Of a stretch of DNA of 64,000 nt, positions 10,882 through 22,131 are shown in pieces. This DNA comes from Agrocybe praecox. Taxonomy: Eukaryota > Basidiomycota > Agaricomycetes > Agaricales > Agrocybaceae. The stretch lies in NCBI GenBank assembly GCA_964017145.1, contig OZ024849.1, positions 1,426,001 through 1,490,000 on the forward strand. Direction: 5' to 3'. How positions within the stretch are numbered: the first letter of the stretch is position 1; every line of letters starts with the position of its first letter. Made by a program: the position numbers and the translations under genes. The notes under the pieces were generated by a model. It made no database searches and was not told the DNA's origin. It worked only from the letters and a program-made list of their open reading frames with translations.

Positions 10882-11014
10882 TACTAGGTTATCATTAACT
10901 ACGGATGGATGATGAGAACAAGTCAAAGAATAATAAAAAGAATCAGGAAACATCTCGGACTATGGAAACCCGCATCCCTCCGTTTTTGAATCTTGATCAT
11001 CTCCCGCCACCTTT

Positions 11015-12356
11015 ATGTCTGACACTAGTAGTGTACCATCTTTGGTGGAGATCGAACTTCGTAGGCTCTCGACGGCTTCGTATATCGCGGTTGGATCGTT
11101 GAGCGTGAGTGCCCTTGCTTATTTTTCTCGATAGACCTCTGAAAAACCTCGCTTTAGGTATTTTTATGGGATGCGCTATACAACCTGCGTCATGACTATG
11201 ACCTTGCCAAAACACATAAAGGAGATGTCGCCTCACTTGTGTATTTTCTGTCGAGGTCGTTCTCAACCGCACCTCATCTCGAAGTCAAAGTCAACTAATA
11301 TGAATTGCGATGCAGATTTGCGAGCCTAGGATTTGTGCTGATAGCAACTTTGACGCTTGGTAAGTAAAGAATACTTGACAATTTAATATGACTCTTACTT
11401 CGATCCTTTCTTTTTTAGTGAAGCCAATGACCAATTGCGGGGTCATTAGGACAGCGTCTTCCATATTCTACGTTTTGTCCATATCGTCTACCCTGTTCCT
11501 GTCCTACATTCGAGTGTGCGCGGTATGGAACCGATCGAGAAAAGTGGTTTTGATTTTCGGATTTCTCTGGGCAGCGTCCATATCTGGAAGCCTAACCGTA
11601 ATACGAGGCATTGGCATGGATCCCGTCAACGGACAGTGCTTGCAAAAGGTCGTATACGAGTACCTGACGATATCGGTGGTTCTTCCTACACTAAATCACG
11701 TTGTAGTTTTTATTGCAATTACAGTTGGCCTGTGCAGGTGCAATACGACCTCTATCTTCGATATACGAACAGGTGTCCGACTGTACATCTTTGCGGACAC
11801 ATTACCTGCTTTTTCAAAAGCACTTCTTCAGACAAGTCAGCTATGCTACATGTAGGTCCCTCTCTCTCGTCAACTTTAATCGTCGAAATAAACTCAAAAT
11901 CAATATAGGATGGCTGTAGTGTGTGGAATAGCGATGTTGACCTGGTTTTATGTTTGCGACTTCGACTCAAGATACCGATTAGCACTATTTCCCGTATATG
12001 CGGTAACCGTGAATATCATGTTCAGCTGGATGTTCCGACAGGCAAAACTCGGAATATTTACTGTTATACCCCAAGGAAACGAAAATGCCAACGTGAACAC
12101 GATCGGGCTTCGACAGATTCATAGGGCGCCTATTCTCGGAAGCGCGAAAGAACACGAAATACACAGCCTTTCGCCCAGTCGATTATCGAGCGTGCACGGC
12201 TCGGAGGGTCATAATGCGGCACCTTTCAGCTATGGACACAATCACAACCTCGACGATAATAGTGCGGCGCCGGTCAGAATTAAGGTGGAAAGGATTGTGG
12301 AGTTTGAAAGTGATTTGAGTGCCGCTGAAGGGGGAACAAGAAGAGTTAGCCGGTGA
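11015..12356 (+). CDS. 7TM membrane protein of an agaricomycete family of unknown function
   Basis: Five exons (11015-11104, 11158-11255, 11316-11359, 11419-11851, 11909-12356) give 370 aa with no frame conflict. The start MSDTSSVPSLVEIELRRLST is followed by a hydrophobic segment, then LWDALYNLRHDYDL, and by about six further membrane spans (FASLGFVLIATLTLV, FYVLSISSTLFLSYIRVCAVW, VVLIFGFLWAASISGSLTVI, YLTISVVLPTLNHVVVFIAI, VVCGIAMLTWFYVC, and one before the tail). The C-terminal ~100 residues are polar and likely cytosolic. This layout, an early loop near a short WD/W-x-x-L motif and a conserved RVCAVW after TM3, is typical of the large, uncharacterised DUF6533-like receptor-like families of mushrooms. 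Ligand and role are unknown. It is flanked by mobile elements, with no co-oriented partner. Confidence 0.75.
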
Positions 12357-13640
12357 TATTCTCCTTTATCACCACAACGCTAGACGTTGTACTTGTGAAG
12401 ATCCCAAAATATGCCCGAATCATGATCATTCTATTCACCCAAATAACTTTCAGCAAGATGATTGGCCATCATGAACAGCGTTGCAAAATGTTGTTGATTA
12501 TATATAAACTATGGCCACTGTAGAGCGCTATCCAAAGTTTTTGTGTCAAACTGTACAGCTACCCATAGAAATTACATGGAGTGATGAAGCTCTCTGTGTA
12601 CTATGACACCGAAGGCTTAGCTATAGACTTGTTTTGCAAGGCCACCGCTACACGTGGCAGTACGAGTCTTTAATTATTATTGCTTTTTCTTATCTTAGTA
12701 GTGTACTATGTCACGCCCGTGTACTTACACAAAAATGGACACGGATATGTTTTTTGTCAGAGATGTGTGACAAGAAATAAGAATAACACAAGAATAACAT
12801 TAACAAAACAAAAATGATAATATATGTATATGTATTAATGATCACATCTAAGTATGTGAAGGGAAAGTAAGCGCTCAATATTTTTTGAACGACAGCGTGC
12901 GAGTACGTACCTTGAAACCATCATTCCTCGACGCGCGTAGCCCTCTCGCATATCCCTCCATACTACTGCAAAAAATATCTCGACCGTCGTACCTTCGTTT
13001 GAGTAGAAAATCTCGAAGACGAGTCGTTCGACTCCGGCGGCATCGTATGCGATGACCAAAACGCGAAGGTCGTTGGCGGCTGCCGCGTACATGCGCCTAC
13101 GAAGTGTGAGTAAATAAAACGTCGAGTATGACGCGACTCACCGAATATAATAATCATATCGTCCCCATTCCAGCGTCAACCCCATCGCATATGTCCATAA
13201 GGGATTCCAGTACTTGGATTGTTGAGCCAATCGATGGGTTATTGAAAAGTGGATCAACAGCATTCGATGCCGTTGTTAGTGTCGCCTACCTCGTTGGAGG
13301 TTGGATGTGCCAGTGGCCATGGAGCTCGAGATGCATAGACTGATAATCCCTGTAAAGATCAATGGGAATGTGAATGTATTGATATGCAGGGAAATTAACT
13401 CACATTTCTCCTACAGCTGTGCGCGCTCGTCAAGGATGGATACCTTGGTCCCTGGTAACGAATTTTGAACATGTACAAAGTAATATGTATGTACTCTTGG
13501 GGTTGTCAATGAGTCACGTTTGCTGTGGTCACTGGTTGTAGGACCAGTCATCGCCAAAACTTGTATGTGGTATTATGGAGGTAACCTTTGAACTTTTAGA
13601 GGTTTTAGAGTGAAGACCAGGAGACAATCGCTTACACGCC
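12357..13640. other. Stretch without a supported gene
   Basis: A minus-strand segment near 12905-13100 looks codon-like (NDLRVLVIAYDAAGVERLVF) and is followed by a GTACGTA donor. I could not extend it into a gene in either direction. Otherwise nothing is recognisable. Confidence 0.4.
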
Positions 13641-14400
13641 CCTGGAGTTCATAAAGTTCCTCGACAGAGTCCAAGCTTGACTGTATTGTGAAACATCGTA
13701 TTATACGTAGGACGACGTTGACTCTTGGACGCGTGGGCACCAGTATTTGACCGCTTGAGCAATGATTGATAACTATCAGGAGGAGCGGATTCTTTAAAAA
13801 GAGTGGGTAAGAGAGAAGTCGCCGATGAAGGTGCGTGCATCACCGGGTAGCCAGGAATTTAATGAGAAAGAGCAGATGCATTGGCCAGTTGAGCGTGAGG
13901 CCAAAGAGAGAGGCCGTGATGGGATGTTTGGGCAGAAGGAAGCGGGGGATCCACGAATGTCTTGCGCTTTCCGAGTCCTGAGAGAAAAATGAAGGAGGTA
14001 AAAATGAAAATGCGGGAACCGAAGAAAAAGGGGGACGGACAATATCGGCCGCAGTAACAGCCGTCAGCTAAACCTCGCGCAATCCAACAAATCTAGATAG
14101 CGCTGAGCTAGAACATTGACGTTGAGCGTTCAAATTCAAACGCGGTCCAGATAGTGGGGAATGAGACAAGTGGATCTATTGGGGAGGGAAGGTAAGTTGT
14201 GTCCGTCGCCGGGGTGCCAGGGCAATGATGCCATAGAACTTCGAAAACAAGTTGACCAGTGGAGTACCAGGCCAACAAGAGGGGTTGCCGTTGGCAGAAG
14301 AGATCCAAAGCGCCTCGGATGAAAGGGAGAGGAAGAAAAAGTGTCATGGTATTACATTCGAAACATTCCATATCAAACATTGCGCCGGGTTCTTCATGTA
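13640..14400 (-). pseudogene. Possible amino-acid permease fragments
   Basis: Two minus-strand pieces resemble the same short membrane-protein motif: LPTATPLVGLVLHWSTC near 14250-14300 and ITASLFGLTLNWPMHL near 13870-13930. The form (R)PF-x-TPL-x-GL-x-x-HW occurs in fungal LAT/MUP1-type amino-acid permeases after TM8. Frames around them are broken by stops. Association with the clearer permease relics at 15-18.1 kb is an inference, and the pieces could be chance. Confidence 0.35.
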
Positions 14401-15050
14401 GGAGATCACATACATCGTGCTTGAAAAGTTTATGAAGACCAAGAAAGACTCATACACATAGACCGGAAGTCCGGTACTTCAAGAGGTCGCGAGAGTCAGG
14501 GATGCGTTGGCGGAAATATATTGTCACGGGCTGGTCTCTGCTCCAACTTCTTTCATCGAGTAACGAGGTCGTCTTTCTCTCTATCTATTTCTTCTTAAGG
14601 CTTATATTAGCACATATGCTGTGTTTGCCCATTCCTAACAATCTTGGCTTGTTTGATTACTTGAATGTTTGCTGTCAAACCCACGACTCCGAATATTTTA
14701 TTTTATTCACCGCGTCTGGTTCCAACTACGCTACAGTACTGGGCCATTCATACACCCAAGTACTACGCTTAACGTTCACCAGTTCACGATGAATATCTAA
14801 ACATCGCCTTTCTCGAATGAGAAGAGTCGAAATCGCAGTCGAAGACAAAGTAAGAGTAAAAGTAAGAGATGAGCCAGGCGAGTCTTACTGTGATGAAGCG
14901 TCGAAGGCGGGTAATAGATGCCAAGGATGACGAGAGATAGGGCGAAATTAGGACTACGAACAGGGGCTCGTACGTCTCGTCGCCGTCGTAAAAAAGAAAG
15001 GAAAACAGGGTGGTATCATTCTTTCGAAGATGACAAGATGGATGGATGGA
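14401..15050. other. Stretch without a supported gene
   Basis: No intact frame. A GATG tetranucleotide run is at 15037-15052. Minus-strand coding-like scraps may be further permease remnants, but I cannot place them. Confidence 0.35.
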
Positions 15051-15059
15051 TGGTGGCCG

Positions 15060-16898
15060 GTGCTGGTGCTGGTAAAGGGTAAACCTAATTAAACCTCGTT
15101 CTTCTTAAACTTTCCAAATACTCATATGCTCAACTGGTCGCCCTAACCCTCCTCAACGCATACCCTCCAACGTTCGGGCCAGCCTTCAAAGAACCCGATG
15201 AACCGCCCTAAGCCCAAACACCTCCCATCCCGCAACCGCATGTCCAGTACGATGAAGTTTTATATACTTCCCCACCCTCGGCGGGCCCCAACAGCGGGGC
15301 GACGAAGAAAAACGCATTTGTTGCACAAAAAATGTCGCAGCCCTGACTTGCGAGGGAGGATAAGGGCTAACCGAGAGCATCGTGCCAATGTGAATAGCGT
15401 GCAGGTAGGGTACTTGTTCCTGTGGACTCGGAGGGCCTTCGTTGACGTCGAGACTCGAGCCTGTGGGAGTTTGATGGATATGGTAGATGGGAGAAGCGGG
15501 AGGAAAAGTACATAGGTACTTCTTCTTTCCGGGTAGATTATTGACGTATGGAGACAACGATAAGGACAACAAAAACATTAGCGCAGCCGTTCGTAATATC
15601 AATTGTCGCATTCGTGCTTGTGTTAAGGGTGATAGTCATTTGTCGAGAGGCAGGCGAGAGCGCGGCAGGCGCAAAGAGAAACGTGAGGGTGTTATCCAAG
15701 TTGATACACCAACATCAGCGTTGGCGTCTGTATGTAATGTGCACGTAGTAGCCTGAGGGTCGCTGAGCGATGTGACAACAAAGGGAATGGAAGGAGAGAT
15801 GGCAAAGACATTGAAGGTAACGACATTGTCGAGGGTGGATCCCGGATCCCAACGAAGAGGAAGGGAAGCGCACAGAGGTTAAACGAGGATGGAGGGGAGG
15901 TCATCTATATCTTCGTGAATGTGAATGATATGAGTTGTATAGCCTGAGGGTGGTCCTCAACCTCCTTTGCTCACGCAACCCAATCAAACGCCCAACCCTA
16001 ACCACCCGCAGCAAATCTCGAAGACTTGCTTTAATTTCTTCTGTCTTCGCGTCTATCCATGCAAAACATATTAATTTCAATTCAAATGCAAGAAATGATA
16101 AAGATTTACCAGCAAATATACGAGCATCAACGTTCAAGATGAGCGTGAAGTGTAGATGGAAGACAAGGGAGGGAAACTAGAGATGGTGATGACGGTGAAG
16201 GTGATGCGCAACGACAACGAGGGGAAAAGAACGGAAGTTAAGAGACCAAAATTCGCCCACGCAGCTTAATAAAGCGCGCGAGGCCCAAACACCTCGAGAA
16301 CACCCAGAATATCCAGTCGAAGTTTGGATGGCTAACAACAGATATTCTCGACCGAATACTGTCTTTCGTCTTCGCGCCTATCCATGCAAATTAAGACTCT
16401 AATTCAACCTTAGAATATGACAGAAGACGTACCGTCAGCATCAGCCAAGGCCTATGATTCTGAGAGGTACAACATATCCACAACCGCGTTTGCCAAGGAG
16501 ACGGTGCGTTTGTGCGTTGGGGTTTCACGGGCACGTAATTGATGTTCGAAAGGTGAAGGGTGAAGAGCGTTGATGCGCTTAGTGTTTGGGCTCCTGGCAG
16601 TGATGGTGATGATAGGGATTTTCTTGTTGATGGTAGTCTGGAGAGCGATAGGTGGGGAAGAGGAGGTACTGGAATATATTAACGTACGCTTCCATATTCG
16701 ACCTGAATGTGATGTTGGAGATAGAGGTTCGAGAGTCGAACCTCGAAGTGGACCATGGGAGGTGGCGAAGGCGACAGCGACACAGAGAGTGACGCGCGGT
16801 GGTGGCAACAAGCAGGACAGAAGGGACACATGGGAGGGTCGTATTATTACACAACTTGATGCTTTTAATTGGTGGTGTTGAAACATTATGCACCACAC
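15060..16898 (-). pseudogene. Degenerate MUP1/LAT-type amino-acid permease, tandem copy 1
   Basis: Read on the minus strand, the pieces follow the order of a fungal L-type/methionine permease. A scrap near 16540 corresponds to the NYALSEVRNPQRTV motif of copy 2. It is followed by an exon near 16240-16440 with LEVFGPRA-like sequence, NLDNTLTFLFAPAAL (about 15650-15710, the 'ALSNLGNVL' helix), a segment in shifted frames readable as FFVAPLLGPAEGGEVYKTSS (about 15270-15340), WEVFGLRAVHRV and LRRVRATS. Stops and frameshifts break every junction. MUP1-type proteins carry about 12 TMs and import large neutral amino acids across the plasma membrane. The family assignment is from motif order, without alignment. 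Confidence 0.5.
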
Positions 16899-16984
16899 TC
16901 TACCGTGACTGTTCCTCCCAAAAATCTCCTAAACACCCGTCTCCTCAACCCGTCCTTACAACCTCATTATCCCTCCTCAGCTCA

Positions 16985-18090
16985 TACCCCCAAAGAGCCG
17001 GGACCAAGTTCGCTGAAATCACCGAATAAAGCACCCAACCCCAAACGCCGGTTAGTTCCCTAGGTCAAGTATCCAATGAGGCAGACTCCCATATGGTTTC
17101 GCACTCTTGGGCACTCAACGGCGCAACGACCAATAAGAAAATATTCGTAGGGCCAAAAAATGCAGCAGATACGAGTCGCGAGTGACGATAAGGGCCAGGC
17201 TGGAGCATCATCCTGACATGAATACGTTTGGAGAGCCTGGAGGGTTCGTGGTTGATGTTGAGACTTGTGGGAGCGGAACATTAGGACGAGTTTGATGGAG
17301 AGCCAGATGGAAAAAGAGGGAAACAGAAAGCGAAACAGGATGGCGGAGATAAAGATGATTGAGATAGGGAGAAATAGAGAAGTGGGCGAAGGAGGAGCGG
17401 TGGATTGTTCGCGGTAGGAGAATGAGGACAACGAGAAAGTGCCCGGTCGTTTACGATACCAATTGTCGCGCTCGCGTTTGCGTTCTGGGTGGTGGTGGGT
17501 TTGGACAGAGGCAGGCGAGCATAAGCGAGAGGCACGAAGAGGAGCGTAAGGGTGTCGTCTAAGTTGCATATTTGAATGAACGACATTATCGCTCCCTAAC
17601 CTCTTTTGCCCACACAACCCGGTAAAACGCCCCCGACCGGAACATCGTCCAGCTACCCACTCGAACACTGCGCGAAATTTCTAATGTCTTCGTGCCCATC
17701 TATGCAGAACGTATTAATTCTAATTCAAATGCAAGAAATGAAAGGTGTACGTACGAGTATCATAAGCGAAATTCGCTGACAGCTACATTAGATTCACCAT
17801 CAGGATAGTCATGCGGACGGTGCGTTGGGGGTTCCTCACTTCGGAGAGCGCATAGTTGGTGTTCGACAGGATGATGTAGGACCAGATAGACTGTTTGTAT
17901 GAGTTTTCAGAGTTGATATCGATCATTCGCATGTATAAAGACACATACAAAATAAAGCCATCCTTCTTGGAAGAAAGCCACAAGACGGCCAGTCTGCAGA
18001 GGGAGTGAAATGGCGACCAAGTCCAAATCCCCGAACGCGAGGGTGAATATCTTATCATCGAGTCACTGTCGGGGTCACATATCTGCATGG
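16985..18090 (-). pseudogene. Degenerate MUP1/LAT-type amino-acid permease, tandem copy 2
   Basis: This is the better preserved copy, minus strand. NTNYALSEVRNPQRTVRMT at about 17815-17870 matches the NY-x-L-x-E-x-(R)NP-x-RT signature after TM6 of LAT-family permeases. It is followed by NLDDTLTLLFVPLAYARL (about 17510-17565), then NIFLLVVAPL (about 17130-17160), then GVWGWVLYSVISANLVPALW and GYELRRDNEVVRTG before a stop near 16988. The last two resemble the final TM and C-terminal tail of these permeases. Frame changes between pieces, an in-frame stop after the NP-x-RT exon and a missing 5' part make it a pseudogene. It is head-to-tail with copy 1. Confidence 0.55.
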
Positions 18091-18829
18091 AACGATCTAA
18101 TCCAATTGGGCTGGTACAGGTTGCACTGCCACACCGTTGTGTGGGTATAATAGTGTGGCGGTGAGTGCTAGGTTCATTGTCGCTTTCCTTGCAATCAGGA
18201 GAGCAGGAAAGAGGCAGAGGAGGGCAGAGTGACAGTGGTGGTCAACGGTTCACTCGAAGATTGATGGTTTGATATCAACCCAAATCGGGACATTCTCACA
18301 CCGGCTAATAACCGGCGCCGGGCACACCCTTGGCGTGTTCGACCGTCGACGATGGAGCTGCAACACGATCTAATGAAACAAAAAATGAACAGGATCTATC
18401 AGTATCATCTGAGGATACTGCTGATTTTTTAATTACTACTGTTTAAGGTAAAAGCAACCGGACCATATTGTTTACCATGTGGCCAATTTGATGCCATCAC
18501 TGATGGGGGTCAACAAGGGTCAGAGAAAGTCGCAGAAACACCTCGATTAAAAGGACTCGTTTTTACTTACGTAAAAGACTCGTAATTCCTATAGACCCAA
18601 GCGCCAAGATATGATGCACTCCCTGACGCTCGGGGTCTATAGATCTAACCGAGAAACTATGCCCGTTTGGGCTTTTTCCTGATTAGTACACCGGAAGCTC
18701 CTGATTTCTTCGTTTCTTCGTCCAATACCCTCTCCATTCTACTCACTCATAACCACGACTGAGCTCAGTATTAACTATACCAGGAACTCATGGGTAAATC
18801 CAAGACAAATCTGTTGTCTATTGCCAGCA
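18091..18829. other. Stretch without a gene
   Basis: Nothing supportable. A small GC-rich palindromic stretch (ACCGGCTAATAACCGGCGCCGG) lies near 18300. Confidence 0.4.
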
Positions 18830-19085
18830 TTTGAGCGGCACACGGTCACACCACACCAATCCTCAGCTTCAAGTTCGAAGCACCGCCGCAGAGTGGCTGG
18901 CAGCCGTCTAAACGCTCCGCAGGCGATGGTTCAACCTCCCCCAACATCTTTTCTCTCAACGAATCAGGATGACTTCGCCGAAGGGACCAATAAGACGTCT
19001 AGGGCGTTCAACTGGAAACTCAAATTCAAAGTCCCGTTTATCAAGAAGAAGGCAACGGCCGTCGGGAAGGGAACGATTCTTATAT
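18830..19085 (+). pseudogene. N-terminal fragment of the MLKL-like gene (copy 3)
   Basis: The translation PPPTSFLSTNQDDFAEGT, followed by KKTSRAFNWKLKFKVPF-like sequence, parallels PSSTSFLAGHQDNVSQGT and the following residues of the protein encoded at 1250. The helical domain does not follow; the frame ends soon after. It is a truncated relic about 17 kb from the tandem pair. Confidence 0.6.
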
Positions 19086-19428
19086 CGATAGCCTCTGTAC
19101 TACCATCCAGAAACTATCACCCTTACTCCCTATCGTATATCCATCGAACATCATGACCAAAATCAATCACCGAATTCTCGTATCTCCTGCACCTATCACG
19201 GGCACAGGAAACGCTCCGCAGACGATGGTTCACTGACATCTTTTTTCTCATCGAATCGACTTCCGGCGAGATTAAGTATCTGTCGAGTGTCGATTGTTCT
19301 CGAATCACACCATCGGCTGTCATGTCGAAACGATTCTCTCGATGAACCTATATAACACCCTTGAAGACAATTGAGGATAACTAAGAAGCCCTTTTCTAGT
19401 TCTTTGGCGACTACTCTGTCTCAAACTT

Positions 19429-20727
19429 ATGTGTGCACGTAGGCTTGCAAACTCAGGTTTTACACTTCCTGCCAATCCCGAATACATTGACTTCCCTCAC
19501 TCGGACGGGAACTCGACCACTTGGCCAACTAACACGACGCGCATTGTCGATGATGAAAATCATGTAAACTGTTATGAATATGTGCCAATAGATCACCATC
19601 ATGGTATAAGATGGAGAACCGTGGTCGGAGACGCTGTGGCTAAAGCATTGAACATGCCAGGTACATAATTCACTTCCGACATTCTAATGCATGTGTACTC
19701 AAACTGTCTTATAGAGGGGAAATTTTATATTATAAGAGATTTTCCAGCGCATTATAGAATGTTTGATCAGAACAAAGGCCCACAAAACAACCCAAGGCAT
19801 GACGTATATCTCTTCGGTATGGAATATTCATTATTTAGACATTCTATTTCAACTAACTTGTAATCGCTAGGTGGAATCAAAAGACGTTTCCGCTCCATAT
19901 TTGAATTTGTCCCTCATGCTATCTGGCTTATGGGAGACCTTTCCGACAATTGTGCTTGTAAATACTGTGGCGGGAAGAAGTACCAGAAGGAAATCACAGC
20001 ATCTATGAGAAGCATTCTAGGCTTAACACCAACGGTTTCGATGACGGCGGAGATTGATTCTTTTAGGCCGAAGTCGCCTGTTAGAGGGGATAGGAGAGGT
20101 GGTGGTAATGGAGGGGGGAGGGGAACGAATAATAGTGGTGGGCACCATCAGCAGCAGCAGAACCATCAGCATGTGCATGTACAGAGTGTTGGTGGAGGTG
20201 GAAATGGGATGGGGATGGGGATGGGCGCTAATATGTCCATGGGAATGAATATGGGAGGCGGCGGCGGCGCGATGGGTATGAGCACGATGGGTATGGATGG
20301 CGGAATGGGCAGTGAGATGGGCTATGTAGGAATGGGAATGGGAGTGGGAGGAAATGAGATGTCCATGATGGCTCAGCCTATGTCGATGAACGGGGACGGT
20401 GGTGTTGGGCCAGTGATGAGGTTCGCAGGAAGCAACGCGGGTAACCCACAGCAAGCCATGGGCATGCTAGGTGCTGCGGGAGGAGGAGGGGCGAATCAAC
20501 TTATTGTGCAGTCTATGATGGAGATGGAGATGGGCGGGATCAACACTGGTGCTTGGAATAATGGCATGGCCAATCCAATGATGTGGATTGCTGGTGGTGG
20601 GATGATTCCGATGATGAACGTTAACTTTGAAGGCGGCGGCGGGATGAACATGGAGACGAGCTGGGATGGGATGAATATGACTATGGGAATGGGAAGTATG
20701 GGCATGGGCATGGGCATGAATTATTAG
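19429..20727 (+). CDS. Clr2-domain (cryptic loci regulator 2) protein with Met/Gly-rich tail
   Basis: Three exons (19429-19660, 19715-19816, 19871-20727) encode 396 aa. Residues ~10-75 hold YIDFPHSDGNSTTWPTNTTR and the following VGDAVAKAL; exon 2 gives FYIIRDFPAHYRMFD and NPRHDVYLFG; exon 3 opens with RFRSIFEFVPHAIWL and the cysteine pair motif CACKYCGGKK. This order (SDG-TWPTNTTR, DVYLFG, FxPHxxWL, CxCKYC) is the fungal Clr2 N-terminal/transcription-silencing signature. In fission yeast Clr2 belongs to SHREC, which silences heterochromatin. From residue ~185 the protein becomes Gly/Met/Asn/His-rich (GMGMGMG, MNMGGGGGAMGM), with no Clr2 C-terminal bromo-adjacent-homology-like region visible. 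The gene may be a short, neofunctionalised or decaying member. The chosen ATG is the first in frame; an upstream exon cannot be excluded. Confidence 0.75.
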
Positions 20728-20853
20728 GCGCTCGTTGCCATGTCATACTCGTAGTTAGTAGCGTGTGGATCTGTTGGGGGGTCGAATTTTTTCTTGATAT
20801 TCAGCAGGCGTTGTTGTTTTGGATATCTGCATTGTATTATTATGAGTAAAAGT

Positions 20854-22131
20854 CAGAAACGGCTGGGACCAACGACGGCCTTTTTGAACAAATTACAACT
20901 CGGAAGAGCAAGTACACGCTGAAAAGACACTCAATTTCCCAGCGGATTGTATCGTATCTCAAGGAAACACACCTAAAATGGCCTGTAAATTCAGGGTATG
21001 ACGGCCGTAATTAATAATGGAAAAATTTGATAACTATATACCACTGGATATACGGTTATGGGCCCCTGTGTAGTTTGATGTAGTGCACATATTGCAATAC
21101 TAATTGACTCGTCCACTGGAATTCACTCAGAACAGTGTGACCTACCACTGATATCCGGTGCACTCCGCCAACGGTCGATGTATACCATAATCGCGTCCAG
21201 TGTACTACAGTGAGACCGGTTTCGTTTCTACTGTGTTCCGGTGGATACTTGGTGGATACAGGTGGGTTTCCACTGCCGCACATATTACTAAATTTCATAG
21301 CCATTCCTGTAAGATTTTTGTGCTGTATTGTTTTTAGATAAGATAGATGTATTTATTTATATGTATACTATGTACTAGAGTAAGGTGGGGAGGGTGTCGG
21401 ATAATCGATACGATACATACATACAAAAAAGGAATTTAAGATTCAGTCAATCGGAAGAAGCGATCATTCAGAAGAAAAAGAAAAGATAGAGCAGAAAGCA
21501 GGATACTAGCACGAGAAAGGCAGAGAAGGAAAGGGGGAGAACAAGAGACGAGAGATGGGCAAAGAGATTCGAGAATGGAACTCTATGAGTAGTCACTATA
21601 TGAAGATCAGGAAGGTTCACGAGTCAAAGAGAAGAGAAGCCAAAAGAAAAAGACAGAAAAAAATATACGATATAAGATACCATTTCTCTATATATTCGAT
21701 TCGCGGTACAAGTACTTTTTTGTGTGTCGCCTATTTGGCGATTTTGTGTGGGTTGGGTAGGTGGTGTTTTTTTTTTGGAGGGGTGGGAGGGGGATGACGG
21801 AAGGGAGATGATGAAGACGAAGACGAAGATAGCAGAGGGCGTGGACAGTAGGAGATCAAGGAAAAGGGGGCAGGGGATAAAAGGCAGAACACCAGGTTCC
21901 GACTCTCTACTGAAGCCAATCAAACAGCAAAAATATATGTTGCAAGTTGGAGCGTCGACGATATGTATATATATCCCACACCGCCCACCATCGACAAGCA
22001 GGCGCTGATTTCTTCTCGAACCAAAAAAAAGGATATGGAAACGAGATGATGAAATAGTGGTGGTGACGGTGATGTAGATGGCCAAATAGTGCAGTGAGTG
22101 AGTGAAGAAAATGGGAAAGACGACAATCAAT
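20854..22131 (-). repeat. 3' flank of the SFP1-like gene, present twice in the window
   Basis: This non-coding block is the source-side partner of 3466 to about 4750. It begins at CAGAAACGGCTGGGACCAAC. It carries the 3' UTR of the SFP1-like gene on the minus strand. No gene lies within it. Confidence 0.75.

Noticed and set aside
12835..13160. Minus-strand segment NDLRVLVIAYDAAGVERLVF with a following splice-donor-like GTACGTA, faintly like a HORMA/REV7 strand
   Set aside because: Could not be extended to either side, and no second motif supports it. Left unassigned.
15186..17670. First thought to be STE3-type pheromone receptors of a mating-type locus
   Set aside because: Motif order fits LAT/MUP1 permeases much better, and no CaaX pheromone precursor frame was seen nearby.
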